The notes under the pieces are model-generated. The model was given only the letters and a program-made list of their open reading frames with translations, was not told the origin of the DNA and ran no database searches. Below, piece by piece: positions 12,741-24,329 of a DNA stretch of 64,000 nt. Source of the stretch: Anarhynchus alexandrinus. Taxonomy: Eukaryota > Chordata > Aves > Charadriiformes > Charadriidae. Both the position numbers and the translations under genes were made by a program. Every line of letters begins with the position of its first letter. Position 1 is the stretch's first letter. The DNA is taken from positions 1,043,270-1,107,269 of the forward strand of contig VUYV01000089.1 in the NCBI GenBank assembly GCA_008711295.1. The letters run 5' to 3'.

Positions 12741-15700
12741 GTGACCAAAATATAATTAAAGTAACAACACTAAAATGCATTTAGGAAATGGTAAAAAGTA
12801 GAGGCAAAACCCTCTCGTAACAGTAAATGATAAAGTATTTATTTTCATAGGCATATTATTTTCTTTTAAGTTGAATGTGGCCATGGGGAAATAATTACTG
12901 ATATACAAATATGTATTTTATTAAAGTGTTATTAGTTTAAATTTGCCAGCTTTTTATCAAATTTATAACCACGCAGATATAGTTCGCATTTTATTTACAG
13001 AAACGTATCGATTTTGCTGGTTCCTAAAAGGCACTTGGAAGACACGGTAATGGAACAGGGAGCTGCTTTTCCTTACAGATCAATTAGTGTGAATTTCATG
13101 GACTGTATAAAATGGACACATTCACAAAGCTCAGCATATTCTTATGGCTTCTCATGCAGCAGCAGCAGCAGCCCCCAAGCCACTTAGCACTAGCGACATA
13201 CTTGCTGGAAACGCTAGTGAAGAAGTGAACCATCAAGCACAGTTTTTTGGCAGCCTCTTACACAGTCTAACTGAATTAATTCTGCTGATTATACCACCTG
13301 CAGTATTCACTTGATGAAATACACGCGACCAAAACTGCTGCATGTATCACTCTTCCGAATGCAGCCCTCATCAGCACGGATGCCCACGTTTAGCAATTGG
13401 CGTGGGTCAGCCAGCACTGCAGAGGTGGGGATTCATTTGCGTAATCGTTCTTCCTCATTTTCTCCAGCCTGACACATATTTTGTGCATAAACAGGCTGAA
13501 TTATTCTCGTGAAATACTAGCTGGGAAGTGTATATCCTTTTTTTTTTTTTTTTGTTTACCAGATTGTTTGACCAGATTGGTTCACACAAATCAATTACGT
13601 CTTTGGTTTGTTCAGTGAATGTTAATTTCAATGATCTTTCCGTTGACTTTGTGTTACCATCTTGTGATTGATCATTAAATTTGCATAGAAACATTTTGGA
13701 TGCTTGGCTAGATGACAGACTTTGATAAATTGTCACCAAAAATCATTAAAAAATGAGGTTTTAAAATTGAATTATTCAACTTGAGGCTGCTGAACATTGA
13801 TCACAGCAAAACTTTTGGCAATGCCATTAGATTTTCTACTCGATTGGATATTTTCAGAAGTTTCCTATTTTCTCAGATTTTTTTAATGCAATTGAAAATA
13901 CAAGACAGAACTTTTTCTCAGTGTAGCAGAGACTTTCACATCCTGCCTGTCTACTGCTTCAAATTTATATTGATACCTGATAACTGTAAAAACACAGTTA
14001 TGTACATGCCCACTGCAGGCTGATGGACACTTGTAGCTATTCTTGTACCTACAAGCAAACTATGAGCTCAAATGTTCTTTTTGCAGGTGCTCATGGGATA
14101 GCTCAAAAACCTGCATGGATGTAAGCCCTTGTTCTATCACTTGGCATGCAATTGAATTTGTGTCCTAGAACATTATAAAACAAACACTTTAAACACAGAT
14201 ATTACTTCATCCTTTGGCCTGGTGTTTGCTTCTAATTACATCAGCCATTGAGTATCTTCTCTTCAAGGTCTGAGAAGTCTTGGACGGAAATTTTGGGTGG
14301 AGTTGATTTGCCAGGCAGCACCAAGCCATTATGTCACCTACCCTCACCCTGTAAGGTTAACATCGTGTTTAAATAATATTTATGACTTATAGAGAAAATA
14401 CTTATTAGTTCACAGGTTTAATTTATACTTTATGAGAAAAAACACAGTATTATTATTTGATAACCTATTTTTCTAACATTTTTATGTCTACAAAAGATAG
14501 TCATATGTCAAATTGATGCTGGATTCATGGTTATTTTACAGCATTTAAAAATTGCTGATACTACGTACAGGTCTATTTGGTTGGGATTTCAGCAGATGCA
14601 GAGGATGAGTGCTTTTGAAGAGAAGGTGGCCCTAAAATTCCCTTGTTTGTCTCAGTTTTATTTACTTACATGTGGCTTTTAAAATTGTGTATGAGAGAGA
14701 AGCAGAATTGTTGACATCTTACTTCAAACAAATTTCATAGAATTAAAGAATAATTCATTATCATTCTGAGGTACTAACAAATTCTGACATATGACTTTTT
14801 AAGATATACCTGCCACAGGATATATCTAACAAAATTCTGGTGAGCATAACTGTGATTTTTGAGGTTGTCAATTTTACTTTACCCTATTTAACTGAAGTTG
14901 TTTTCCTCTCCTTCCTCCTCTTCCTGCTCTCAATTATACGATCTTTGCAGTCCATTTTTTCAAATATTTCTCAAGAAATATTCTCAGCCACAATATATAT
15001 GAACTATACATTTGAGTTATGGTGTGATGGAGAGTATTAGCAAAGTAAGGAAGTTGAGAAAACTATTTTTTCTTTGCATTTACCACAGCTTAACACTCCT
15101 AGAACTAAAAGAGCGTATATGTTTACTTTTTGTGACATCCGTGATGTTGGTCTTTCCCCTTGCTTTGTCTGAGCAGTGAAGTATGCCTGCTGATTTTGGT
15201 ACAGAAATAGCAGGCAAATAAACATTTCTTTTCTGAAATTCTGTTGATCAGCTTGGCATTTGAGGTAAAAATACTGTTTTAATGTGAAGATACACCCAGA
15301 ATATTTTTTTCTGAGACAAGCCAAACACCATTGGCTTGCTTTTTGCAACTTGACTGGTGAGGCAAATGCTTAAGTAGGAAAGACCTTTGTGTCTGGTTTC
15401 CCTTGAAAAGTTCTAGTGAAATTGATGTGCATCTATTTTAATTTCACTGACTTATAAGTCAACATTTAAATAGGACTGGTTATTTGTTTAGTTTTTTAAA
15501 TGACTTTGATATTTTAAAAGGCACCAGATGTGTCTGATCAAAGATGTTCTTATGGAGGGTGGCATTAAAAACTCAATAAAGTTAGTTTCCTTTCTTCAAA
15601 GCAAGCAATATTATGGGCTTTTACACTGATTTATTTTTTTTTTTTTAGACAGGAAAAGAAAACTTTTAAAAAGCCATTGTTCTTTTGTCTTATGGACTTA

Positions 15701-17689
15701 CAGCCAAAATAGCAGGTGTGTAACAAAAGACCGAAATAAAGTACAACTGGACAGCATACTATATGTAATAATAACTTTATGTAATTATCATCATATTAGA
15801 GGAAAATCAATGGGTTTCATATACTAATTATATTTTTGTCCAAAAGCAATAGCTTCTGTGATAATAAATTAGCACAAGCTCACTACAGTTAAAAAGCAAC
15901 AGGCTATTTCAGGATTTGCTCTGGTTTTTCTCTTATTCTACCCTATTTCATTATTTGAGTCTGTATGGCATGGGATTAGCAGCAGAATTCCTAAGAAAAC
16001 ATGCTTTCTGTATCTACTTAAAGTTTCACAGTGCTGCATTTTTAAGGAGATTATTTCATATTAGTGTGATAAATATTTTTCAAATATATATTGTAATGAA
16101 AATACTTAGTTTCCACACATGGGGGAAATACCTAATCTTAAAATACTGAAAGCTGGTTCTTATGGTGACAGTGGAGCAGGGAGAGGTGGGAAAACTAGTG
16201 CTTATGGAGTGTTAAAGGAAACTTCTTGGATGTTTAGGTGTTCCTTGCCGTGGCCCTTGTAGTAAGATTAAGTCAGGTCCTTCAGAAATGGTTCTTCTTT
16301 GAAAGAATGTTTAAAATTGAGTTAATTGGCATACCAATTGCCATGTGATGTGTTGCACCTGGTTTCTTTATTTTAAATTTTGTCCAAATTTGTACATGTG
16401 GGTGAAATAATTATAGCTAAAAAGCAAAGTAGTTCAGTGAGAAAAGCAAATCAGAATAATTATTTGCCCTTGAAATTTAGAATAGGAATGCACCACACTA
16501 CTTATTCACTTCCTCTACTACATTTCTTCTTAAAATGATTGTGCATTTACCTAGTTTTATAGGTAGATCATTAATGTAATGCTCTTAATTTATGCGCCCC
16601 ATCTCCTCTCCCATTTTGTACCACAAGGTTGTTTAGGTGAACTATAAAATCGATATTAGGATTGTTTCGAGGTGCTGAATTAACCCACTCAGAACAGTCT
16701 ATGGATCCCATTATTCAACTTTGGATAGCACAGCACAGCTGTCAATCTTAGGCTGACAGCTTAATCTGCTGGTTTAAGGTCAACTGCTTCTTAATCTGCA
16801 GAAAAAACACCAAACCAAGACTTTTTCTTACCTCACTCCATTTATATTGTATTGTTCAGTCTTAGCCTGTTCTACTTGACACAGTCCAGGCTAAAGTCCT
16901 GCTCAGCAACTACAGAATAGTCTCCACTGATAAAAATGGAGACATTTTTTCTCGGTGAAATGTATTCTTTGGTTTTTTATTAATTTGGGGAAAAAAAAAA
17001 TCATCCCTTCTTTGTAGGTACTGATGTTCCCTCAGTGCTTTCATTTGATGAGACAGTCTTGGGACATCAACATGCATAGCTTTATCCCTCCCTGGCAAGT
17101 CCCACACTGCAGCCGACAACATTTGTAGCCCTATCTTGCTGAAAGCCAGAGAAGTCAACCAGTGTGTTTCCTGATGGTCCAGGAATCAAGGCAGAAAGTG
17201 CACACTTTTCACTGACTGCTCTGCTTGATGAATTGCTATATCCCAGGAGACAGTGTGTGCATACATACTCCCTTGGTTTTGTGGCCTTGTTTTCAATCCT
17301 TAGTGTGCTCTGACTTGTGAATTGAAGCAGGCGCTGGCTAGAAATTAGAACTCCTCCTCCATGAATCTATCTATAATTCTATCCAAAATAACAAATTTGA
17401 AAAATTCAAACTATTCTGTTATTCTGTTTTCCACCCAAACCACCTGTGGCCTCAAACTGAACTTCAAAGTACTTCCAGAGGTCCAAAGCAGCCTGTATCA
17501 CGGATTTTATTTTTATCCAGAGAAATGAAAGCTGTGTCAGTTCCTCCCAGCTCCTAAATAGAGCAGGAAACAAAAGGAGCATCAGAAGGTGGAAAGAGAC
17601 ATCTGAGGAGAACCTCTCTTCTCCAAAGGGCTCAGGCAGTCCCAACCCTCAGAGGCATTGGAGCAAAACTGCACCCGGATTTTCACTGT
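12741..17689. other. Unassigned non-coding DNA
   Basis: AT-rich, with no gene or named repeat recognised. It contains five CAG units at 13157-13171, a T run at 13538-13553, a T run near 15630-15640 and a hairpin at 14802-14827 (11 paired bases, 3-nt loop, one bulge). Open frames up to 103 codons (15037-15348, minus) look like chance. Confidence 0.55.
13157..13171 (+). repeat. (CAG)5 microsatellite
   Basis: Five perfect CAG units are followed by a run of C. There is no sign that the tract lies in a coding exon. Confidence 0.8.
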
Positions 17690-17840
17690 CAGACCCTGAA
17701 CTCAAAGACTGGGACCCAGATTTTCAAAAGTACTCAATAATTCTGAAAGTGCTAGAAAGGGCTTGGATTTCTACAAAGTGCTGAGTGCCATTCCTCCGAA
17801 AATCAATTGCCTCTACAGCACTTCAAGCCAGGCATATAAA
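17690..17840. repeat. Possible ancient sauropsid dispersed repeat remnant
   Basis: The phrases CCCAGATTTTCAAAAG, AAAGTGCTGAGTGCC and CGAAAATCAA, in this order, resemble an abundant, very old interspersed repeat that I recall from turtle and crocodile genomes. It decays to remnants in birds. GATTTTC at 17719-17725 is inverted as GAAAATC at 17798-17804. The family name is not certain and the edges are estimates. It could also be a chance resemblance. Confidence 0.3.
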
Positions 17841-20800
17841 ACACAAGAACTCCAAATCACTAGTTGGTCTTAAAAAGTCTTGGCTCTGAAGCCTGCCAAG
17901 TCAGCACCTTCTTTGCCTACTTGTAAAAGCAGCCAAAGAAAAGAAATAGATGAGCCATCAGCTCTGAGCATAATTTCTACTGATTCAGTTCTTAGTTCGT
18001 GAGCTAGCTGGAAGGAAAAAAGGGAAGCATATGAAGAGAATGTTTTAGTTCTCATAAGACAATTTCAAAATGCCTTTAGAACAATAAGTACAGCATTTGT
18101 TGGAGGAGTAGTTACCCCTTCTGTACGCTCATAAGGAAGCGGAATTAATTAAATTTTAATTACTAAATACATAAAACCAGTATATTAATTAAGTGGTTTC
18201 CAGTTGCAGTAAATGATGCATCAGCAATTTTTTTTGATATCTTATTTTGCTGATGACAGCCAGTAATGGGCTTTCAGGCTCAGCGCAGGCTCCAAACACT
18301 GGGAGCAGCAGGTTGGGAAAAGCAGCCAAGAAATCTTTTGACATTAAAAAGCAGAGCTCTGCCACTAATTATGTTAAAAGTCAAGTTTGCAATTGGAAGT
18401 AGATAGTCTGGGCAGCAAAGTGAATGTGGTAAAGACCATAACTGAAGACACTGGGGACTGAGACTCTACCATAAACCAGGAACACAATCCCAGTCTTCCC
18501 TGGACTGAAGCAGGTGCTCCAAATCAAAATCATAGCACCTAGCTGAGAGGGGTTTGGTGGAGGACTAACTTGTTCAAGCTCACAGTGAACAAGGAAGTGA
18601 TACAAGCTGGATGTGAAAACCTGTGGAGACACTTGCCGCTTTACGTATTAGAACATACCCATCGCATTGCATAGGCTAAGATTCCCTCGTAACTCTACTT
18701 ACCCTGGCCTGCCAGAGGACGGTGGATTTCTCCGGTTATATTATAACTGTAGCTCACAAAAGAGACTTGTTTCTCTCTCTAACATGTAGTGCAAACACTT
18801 TCTAAAATGTTCATATACATACCTGTCAGAGAAGTTTTATTTTGGCAAGGAATCTTGCTTTTTTTTTCCCCCATACACTTTTTCTTTTTTTTAATCTGCA
18901 GCCCAAGTGAAGCCTTAAAAGGTGTTCCTCAATTAACTTACTAGCTGACATCAAACCCAGAAATAAAGTGGAAATCTCGTCCAACTGCTCACTGTGAGGA
19001 TTTGGAGTTATACAGGCAGACTACAAGCAAACTTCTGATTATGCAGAAATATGGCTGTTCACTTGCCACACCTCAGCCTGGAGACACACCAGGGCATCAC
19101 AGAGCTCCCTCAGCTTCTGTGTGTTCCCGACATGCCACTCCAAATCACAGTTTTAATCCCTACACCTCTAGATAGTTTGGGCTTTAAACCTTTCATTTTG
19201 CGTCCAGTCTGTCAGTTAAAGTTACCTGGGAACCCAGTAAGGAGCCGTCTCATTTTCTGTGTTTCAGTGCTGACAGTTAGATATTTCTTGAATTTCTTTA
19301 TTCTCTCTCCTTGCTGTTTCACCAGAATTTAGGGCCACTGGTGAATTCCAGCCTGACAGGGTCCAACTTTTCCTCACTTCTCCAAAAGTAGAGTCCGGCT
19401 GCCTTATGCAGGCATATGCGTCCACCAGGCCATACAGCCCTGTTCAGGCACTTGAGGATTAAATCCACAGCATTAGGATGACTGAGTAAGGAGATATCTA
19501 ATTCAATCAAAAAATAATGCTTGGAAGGAGGAGTATTTGAACTCCAATTCCATTTGAGGGACATGTGACTTGGAGCTCCGAGGTAATAAATACATCTACA
19601 GCTGGTGACAGCACTTACAGTGACTACTTTTTACAAAATATCTTAGTCATTAGCACATTTGTTCCTTTGCCAGAGGTAATTCAAACAGACAGATTTCAGG
19701 AGAGTAGTCTGGACAATACCAAAAGAGAAGCTTTATGGGGTCACTCTGTCAGTTGTTTCTGTTCGTTGATCTGCCATCTATTTTTCAGTTGATTTTTTTG
19801 TCATTGCACAGTCAATGAGCTGATTCCAATTTTTCTGGAAACAGAAAAAAATTAAAGGAATCATAACTGCAGCTCCATAGTTCAAACAGCTCCTAGGATG
19901 TGGCATGCAACTGAGTTCTGGTCATCACAACTGTGATTGGTTGAGATGTTTTTACTGAAACAATCATATTTTGTGAATATTGCCCAGGAATGTCTATAAG
20001 ACTGCAGTAAAATGTAAATTCTGTAATTCCCCTTGTTCCTTCAACAGCTTATCTAACAATGGTCCTAGTAAATTTTTCTTCTTTCTGCTGAGTGACTGTT
20101 TCTTGAAATAATTCAGACTGTGGAAATCTACACTCACTGACCTAATAGCTTTCTCTCTCTCTGCTTTCTATAATCTGACACATGCCAGAAACCTCTCAAG
20201 TAAATATAATAGCTGAACTATATAACCATGTTGAAACAACAAAGCACATTTTGCATGGATAGGAGGATGACTTTGTTTCAATGGTAAACAGAATTTCTTT
20301 TTTTAATGCACATTCTTGATTTTTTAAAATGTAGTTTTGGAAAGAAAGGGCAATATTTTCTGAGCTTTCTAAAAAAAATCCAAAAGTTTCAAAGTTTGCT
20401 CTTTCCCTGAAAGAAGAACAAATGACTCCACACTTGTAGGTTGCATTTATTGGGATAAAAAAACCAAAAAATCTATGAACAAAACCAGTTCTGTCACCAC
20501 AATATGGATCAAATATGTGGGAAAACCTTTGCAATCAGCTTTCTCAGGGTGGGGAAATATGAACACCAAGTCAATGACCTGCAGAAACACATGAAAGCCG
20601 TAGCATGAGGCAATCCAAGCTCAATTACACCTGCTAATCACTTCTCCAGAACAGGCTGGCACAAACATGAACAGTGGTCACATCCCATGTTTACTTCCAG
20701 TCATGCAACACCTGCAACAACAGGCGAGGAAGGTGTGCCTGCCCTAAGCAAAGAAACTGGGTACTTGTGCACTGCTGCAGTTTATCTGTCACTCCAAAAA

Positions 20801-22597
20801 GTCCACAAGGCCACAGGTTTTAAAGTAGCCAGTGCCACTGCCACAGCCACTTTGGAGCTCTCACCCTACACTCGGGACAGCTTTCTGAGGAGCTGCAGTA
20901 GCCTGCTCGGTGTTTCACATCAGACACTGTTTTACCCAGCTTTCATCCTGTGGTTCAAACATTTGCTCCGTAAGAGACTGGCAAGGATATACTGTTATAT
21001 TAACCTCCTGCTTTCCCTTACGCCTTCGAGGAAGATGAGAAATACGCATGTCGTTCCCCCAAAACAACCCACCATCAAGCACTGGATACGAATTAGAACT
21101 TTTTATACAAATAAAGTTTCTATATTGCACTTGCAGTAATTTAGTTGTAAATGTCTCAAAGGATTCAACCTGATGGTAGAAATGAAAGTAAACCAGCTGG
21201 GGTAACTGATATACCTGCTGCCATCTGAATACCTCATGATCAGGCCACACTTTTCTGCATATTTTTCTGTCATATGAGGGAGAAGTAATAAAGCAGAGCT
21301 TCTGCTAACATCGCAACTCACTAGAAATGAGACTACAATTAGTGTGGGAGTCCTCTCCTGAGGGGAAACTGGCTCTGAAAGGAAATCTGGGAATAGGCCA
21401 AAGATACGTTAAGGTAATGTATCATGTGCGAAGAAAGTGGACGTCTTTCCAACATATTCATTACCCTATTCTGTCTTATTCAGAAAAGGTGAAGAGACCT
21501 GTCCATCTCTAATCAATACCATACCTCTCACTGGCTTGAATAGATTGGATTATATTTAGAATTTCTGTATGGACCTCACACTATCTTTCTTTGGACTGCC
21601 CTGAACACCATCCCCTATATCAACAAGGAACAGGTCAATTGAAAGCACAGGGGATGTGATAAACCTCTTCGTCTAGCGTGCCTGGCAGGGCTCCAGGTGA
21701 ATCATACACTAAATATAATAGTGCTTTGTTCTCAGGAGTCTGTGACCACAAAGCTCCTCGAGGGAGGAAGAACATTATCAGCTTAACAAGCGATGCTTAT
21801 CTCTGATGAGGCTGCTGCTAGAATTTTTAGGTCACATTTTCAACTGCTTTTACTCTCAAATGAAGCACAGCGTATTAAAACACACATCAAAGAGTTGACT
21901 TGTTTCCATGCCTCACTTTAAACAATGTGCAAATCCCGTTCCTCTTTTCCTGGAATTCCTGTTTCTAACCAAGTCCATACCTGGTCCTGACTTGCTTCAT
22001 TGGCTTGCTTTATCTTGTCATGGGGACTCAATGGAGAAAACAAATTGAACTGACCCCTAACCCCCTCAGAGGAGTTGTTAGCGGCATGAAGAGAAATGGT
22101 TTTCCATAAGAGAGAGCTTCTTAAAGAGAAGGTACAAAGAGTATTGCTGCTGGGCAAAATGAGCTAGAATCCGGGACAGTTGTGTTAATGATGTGAAAAA
22201 AGGGGCATCAGCTGCTTTTAGTCTTTCTTTATCTAACAAAGGTATACCAAGGAGTTCATAGAGAAATAGATATGTGAGTTCTCCAACGGGACTGACACTG
22301 CTTAACTGGTCTAAACTTGTAGAGCAGAAGGGGAAGCTCCATACTGCAGAGGTGTACATCGGTAGGTGCTTCATTCTCAATTCTTCTTGCCTCCAAGAGG
22401 CAGAGCAACTCCCACGCTTTCCCTGGTGGGCTCAGGGGAACTCTCAGTGAAAACCCAGTACCTTAGAATTTATTTTCATTGCATTTAATTTGTTTTCTCA
22501 CTTGGGAAACCTCAGTCACTGGCACAGGTGCATGTCCTTCAGGAGGTGGGAGGCCCTCAATAACTCTGTCTGCGGGCAGTATTTTCCAACCACTTGG
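17841..22597. other. Unassigned non-coding DNA with an AT-rich motif cluster
   Basis: No gene or repeat family is recognised. The segment 18140-18260 is notable for clustered homeodomain-like and Maf-like motifs and is listed separately. A 150-codon plus-strand open frame at 20687-21139 ends beside an AATAAA at 21109, but it matches no protein I know. Confidence 0.5.
18140..18260. promoter_or_regulatory. Candidate conserved non-coding element with homeodomain and Maf-like sites
   Basis: TTAATTAA occurs at 18145-18152 and again exactly 40 bp later at 18185-18192, with TAATTA at 18157-18162. The palindrome TGATGCATCA (18214-18223) runs into TCAGCA (18221-18226) followed by AT-rich DNA. An inverted partner, TGCTGA at 18248-18253, is preceded by AT-rich DNA. 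The Maf half-site is known to be TGCTGA with an AT-rich 5' flank, and this pair fits that in inverted orientation. Enhancer function is inference, and such motifs also arise by chance in AT-rich DNA. Confidence 0.25.
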
Positions 22598-22820
22598 AAT
22601 CATAGAATCATAGAATGGTTTAGGTTGGAAAGGACCTTGAAGATCATCGAGTTCCAACCCCCCTGCCATAGGCAGGGACACCTCCCACTAGACCAGGTTG
22701 CCCAAGGCCACGTCCAGCCTGGCCTTGAACACCTCCAGGGATGGGGCCTCAACAACCTCTCTGGGCAACCTGTTCCAGTGCCTCATCACCCTCAAACTGA
22801 AAAACTTCTTCCTAATGTTA
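22598..22820 (-). mobile_element. CR1 LINE, 3' end fragment (young subfamily)
   Basis: The minus strand reads as the last 220 bases of a CR1 element: the end of ORF2 (residues around NRLPREVVE in the family), its 3' untranslated region and the terminal short repeats, seen here as AATCATAGAATCATAGAATGG from 22598. It is almost identical, base for base, to the 3' end of the copy at 53035-54617, so both belong to one recent subfamily. It is severely 5' truncated near 22820 (after TTCTTCCTAATGTT). Open frames on both strands here (for example plus 22490-22975) are side effects of the repeat. Confidence 0.95.
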
Positions 22821-23541
22821 TCTATTTCCTTCTTCAGGGCTGGAAATCATTGGCAGTATATGCAGCTTTGGCCAGTCCAACAGTTTCTGAGAAGTCACTC
22901 ACTAAATATTCCCCTGTAACCTCAGTATTCTCTCATATAGTATACAATGCAGAGCATGTCCAACAGTCTTTATAAGCATTGCAGTTCAATGCTGGCTTAC
23001 CCTCAGCATGACTCTGTGGTGGGCATTTATGTGGTCTGCAACTACAACTTTATTTCTAGCCTGTGCAAGAAGTTAGGCCTTTGTGGGCTAGAAGAGGAGA
23101 AGTAGTGCAAAAAATTCTTGACAACTTACAGGAGCCTTCATACATGATTGTTCCAAATTAGTAAACAAATTGAATTTAAACAATTTAGATAACAATACCC
23201 ACCTGCTCCCATGACTATGGTCTATGTCACTATGGAATGTCATGCTGAAGGTTATGTTAAGCTTCACCGTAATCAAAATACATTGTCTTCATTACATGGA
23301 AGTTATAAATATTCTGTTTTTCATAAGTTTCCATGAATCACCAGTCCACCACATTGCACACAGAATGAGGTCTTCTCTTCTTTCTCGGAGAATGAAGCCA
23401 AAACACTTTATATCATATTCTGGACCTAATATTAACCTCATTTTTTTCAAGCGAATTTCCTGGGTTGTATCAATTCCAGCATTTACCATGTTTGTTATTG
23501 ATAGTAATATCCAAACTTTGGCATCAATAAAAATGGAAGCT
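22821..23541. other. Unassigned DNA between CR1 and LTR copy B
   Basis: AT-rich single-copy-looking sequence. Open frames at 23224-23571 (plus) and 23292-23489 (minus) overlap head to head and resemble no known protein. The last five bases, AAGCT (23537-23541), are the target duplication of LTR copy B. Confidence 0.6.
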
Positions 23542-23690
23542 TGTCGTGGTTTGGGCTGGGCTGGCCACTAAAACAAACAACAGATGCTCTCTTTTACTTC
23601 TCGTCTCTTCAGAGGAGGGAAACCATCTCCCTTCAGGGAGAGAAGAATGAGAGAGAGAGTGAGTTATGAGTTGAAAAGAAACTAAGCTAC

Positions 23691-23696
23691 TTTAAT
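23691..23696 (-). terminator. LTR copy B polyadenylation signal
   Basis: TTTAAT on plus is ATTAAA on minus. It sits where the homologous signal of copies A and C sits, downstream of the TATA box. Confidence 0.6.
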
Positions 23697-23969
23697 GAAA
23701 TATTAATAATTAAATAATAAGTAAGAAAAAGATAATAATATTAATAAGAAAATAATGAAATATATACAATATATACAAAACTGTATCGAGCTCCCAGGAT
23801 GACGATCACATCACTGGCAGGCACTGGGAAAGTCCCAGACTGGATTTAGCAATGGACGGGAACTGGATCCAGGAATGCACAGATCAGGATCAAAGGCAGA
23901 CGAAGAGACAGAGTCCTCCTTGGACATCAGCCATTGAAGAAAGAGAGCTGACCTCTTTGATCCCTCAGC

Positions 23970-23976
23970 TTTTATA
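23970..23976 (-). promoter_or_regulatory. LTR copy B TATA box
   Basis: The plus strand shows TTTTATA, that is TATAAAA on minus, in the same conserved context as the other two LTRs. Transcription would run leftwards. Confidence 0.75.
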
Positions 23977-24329
23977 CTGAGCATGAGGCAGATGGGATGG
24001 AATACCCTCTTGGTCAGTTTTGCATTACCTGTCCTGTCAGCTCCTCCCCGCAGGTGGGATCCCACTATGCTTTTCCGCTTCCAGCCCTCCAACATGGTAC
24101 ATAACAAAGTGAGCTGCCCTTGGGTGTTATCGCGATAAACATAAGCAAGAGCCTCTCTCCATACCATTGCTTGGATAAATTATAAAGAATGAGGTCTTAT
24201 CACTGTGGGAGTGGACAGTGTCTGAACTATACACTGTTAATTTCAGAGTTCAGTTAGTTAGAAGAGGCTTAACTGAAAAGTAAGATTGCTGAACAGAAAC
24301 TTGATTTTATTTTACCTCAAACCAGGACA

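Larger units (their letters stand above)
23542..24329 (-). mobile_element. Solo LTR, ERVL-like, copy B
   Basis: A 788-bp complete solo LTR in reverse orientation. On the plus strand it begins TGTCGTGGTTTG and ends CAAACCAGGACA, so the element reads TGTCCTGGTTTG to CAAACCACGACA with near-perfect inverted ends. It is flanked by AAGCT at 23537-23541 and AAGCT at 24330-24334, a perfect 5-bp target duplication. This proves a single insertion followed by LTR-LTR recombination, with loss of all viral genes. The TATA box (23970-23976) and ATTAAA signal (23691-23696, read on minus) are intact. By eye it is about 85% identical to copy C. The ERVL class is inferred from the 5-bp duplication. A 118-codon minus frame (23811-24167) lies across U3/R and shares blocks with frames in copies A and C. 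Confidence 0.94.

Noticed and set aside
13381..13412. Inverted CCCACG / CGTGGG pair as a structured element
   Set aside because: A 6-bp stem is too short to mean anything in a window of this size.
21040..21139. Possible ribosomal protein L39 retrocopy (KHWIRIRT near an AATAAA)
   Set aside because: Only a few residues resemble L39; the upstream sequence does not match and there is no poly(A) tract.
22490..22975. 161-codon open frame on plus as a gene
   Set aside because: Its middle is the reverse complement of a CR1 3' end; the rest is flanking DNA.
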